DNA from: Streptomyces sp. MST-110588
GTDB taxonomy: Bacteria; Actinomycetota; Actinomycetes; Streptomycetales; Streptomycetaceae
Direction of reading: 5' to 3'
DNA length: 64,000 bases
Assembly: GCF_022695595.1 (NCBI RefSeq)
Contig: NZ_CP074380.1
Span: 7,592,501 to 7,656,500 of the forward strand
This document shows, piece after piece, positions 63,110 through 64,000 of this stretch (positions are counted from its first letter, which is position 1; the number at the start of each line of letters is the position of its first letter). Under the pieces are notes generated by a model that was not told the DNA's origin, searched no databases, and saw nothing but the letters and a program-made list of their open reading frames with translations. The translations under genes were made by a program, and so were the position numbers.

Positions 63110-64000
63110 CAGCGACCGGCCCACGGGTCGAGGGTGCTGCCCGCGTCCTGCCGGTACGGCGCGGCCTGCCACTGCCCGAAGTCCAGCACCCGGCTCGGGT
63201 CGTGGGCGACGAACTTCCACGGTCCGAGGTAGACGTTGTCGTGCCAGCGGTTGTGCTGCCCGCGGGTGATCGCCTCGGCCACCAGCTCGCCCTGGTACGG
63301 CGACCAGTCCGGATAGGTGCCGTAGTTGGCCAGCACCGCCATGCGGTCGCACCTGACCGTGCACTTGAGGACGGACTTGTCCAGTACGAAGCGGTTGCCG
63401 TGGATGTCCACCCGCTGGGTCTTCCAGCGGCAGTCGCCGTACAGCGGTGCGGTGGCGATCGCCGGCCGCGCGCAGCGGCGGGAGTCGCGCACCAGCAACG
63501 TACAGTCGCCGGTGGAGGTGTTGGCCGGACTGTTGCAGAACCGGTCGGCGTTCTCCCACAGGGTGATCCCGGACCAGTTGTTCTCCAGTACGTTCCGGTA
63601 GACCTCGATCTTGTCCGTGCGGGCCTTGATCCGTGGTTCGCCACCGGACTCGGACAGGTAGACGGATCCGAACGGGAAGCTGTCGCCACGGTCGGCGTAC
63701 CTGCGGCCCTCGACCCAGTTGTTCCGCCGGATGGTGTTCTTCCGGATGACCGCGTTGTAGCTGGTCTCATAGATCAGCGCGGCACCGTCGTTGGCCTCCA
63801 GCACATTGTCCTCGATGCGGAAGTCGTTGTTGTTGGTGTCCGCCCACAAACCGGTTCCGCGGTTGCCGTGCACCCAGTTGCCGCGTACGTCGGCGCCGTC
63901 GACGGCCCAGAACTTGATGCCGCCGGTGCAGCCGCAGCCCGGCTGCCGACGCTCCCAGTCGTCGCGGTTGTTGGCCACGATCTCGTTGCCCTCGACCACC
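63109..64000 (-). CDS. Right-handed parallel beta-helix repeat protein (partial, 5' end off window)
   Basis: About 296 residues visible, the C-terminal part. Repeated short strands with Asn ladders (EGNEIVANNRDDW, RGNWVHGNRGTGLWADTNNN, RKNTIRRNNWVEG, YRNVLENNWSGITLWEN) are typical of pectate-lyase-like solenoids. Six cysteines in the last half (CNSPANTSTGDC, RRCARPA, GDCRWK, KCTVRCD) suggest disulfides and export. It could be a polysaccharide lyase, epimerase or binding protein for the cluster's product. The start and any signal peptide lie right of the window. Confidence 0.75.
   Translation of the reverse strand, partial: VVEGNEIVANNRDDWERRQPGCGCTGGIKFWAVDGADVRGNWVHGNRGTGLWADTNNNDFRIEDNVLEANDGAALIYETSYNAVIRKNTIRRNNWVEGRRYADRGDSFPFGSVYLSESGGEPRIKARTDKIEVYRNVLENNWSGITLWENADRFCNSPANTSTGDCTLLVRDSRRCARPAIATAPLYGDCRWKTQRVDIHGNRFVLDKSVLKCTVRCDRMAVLANYGTYPDWSPYQGELVAEAITRGQHNRWHDNVYLGPWKFVAHDPSRVLDFGQWQAAPYRQDAGSTLDPWAGR

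Overview
The window is high-GC (roughly 70% or more by eye) with strong third-position G/C bias, GTG starts, GGAGG-type ribosome binding sites and families typical of Actinomycetota: an Rv1733c-like protein, a deazaflavin-dependent nitroreductase, DUF7144, a cysteine-free type-B L31 and a Streptomyces-type dispersed palindrome. The best guess is a Streptomyces (or close relative) chromosome, probably an arm region given the many decayed genes and an insertion sequence. I see no tRNA, rRNA or CRISPR array.

Layout. 1-5.3 kb: an NADP-dependent oxidoreductase cut by the left edge, divergent from a LysR regulator; a decayed P-loop/SUKH-4-like remnant; an M48 protease; an unknown protein. 5.5-18 kb: a PAP2 membrane protein, a glycoside phosphorylase (GH65), a tandem universal stress protein, an Rv1733c-like protein, a serine hydrolase, a septum-formation-type protein and a KimA-like permease. 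17.8-38 kb: a stress or dormancy-flavoured island with a nonapeptide-repeat protein, RDD protein, MFS pump, two DUF7144 proteins, a SulP transporter, a GH63-like/GH13 pair, DUF1269, two LuxR-type regulators, a diacylglycerol kinase-like enzyme, DUF2252 and YihY/BrkB. Its promoters share a 17-bp palindrome, TCACC-N7-GGTGA, which I read as one regulon; this is the most interesting signal in the window.

38-49 kb: a frameshifted MFS remnant, nitroreductase and MerR regulator with twin MerR-type sites; a DUF4331/TPR/NicO metal-transport operon; an L31-B gene fused to a second small domain; a dxs (1-deoxyxylulose-5-phosphate synthase) remnant split by a 1.0-kb IS5-family element; a rhodanese; an HTH-regulator remnant; and a PAP2 phosphatase.

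49.8-64 kb (continuing off the right edge): one long minus-strand operon for a surface or exported saccharide. It holds a parallel beta-helix protein, an O-antigen polymerase/ligase, GT4, C-methyltransferase, sugar nucleotidyltransferase, PIG-L deacetylase, NAD-dependent epimerase, DUF4910 protein, flippase, GT2, pyruvyltransferase, RmlC-type epimerase and class-III aminotransferase. Most junctions overlap by ATGA or GTGA, so expression is probably translationally coupled.

Four otherwise intact genes (GH63, L31 fusion, methyltransferase, GT4) each carry an apparent one-base deletion. These may be real decay or sequencing error, and this should be settled before calling them dead.
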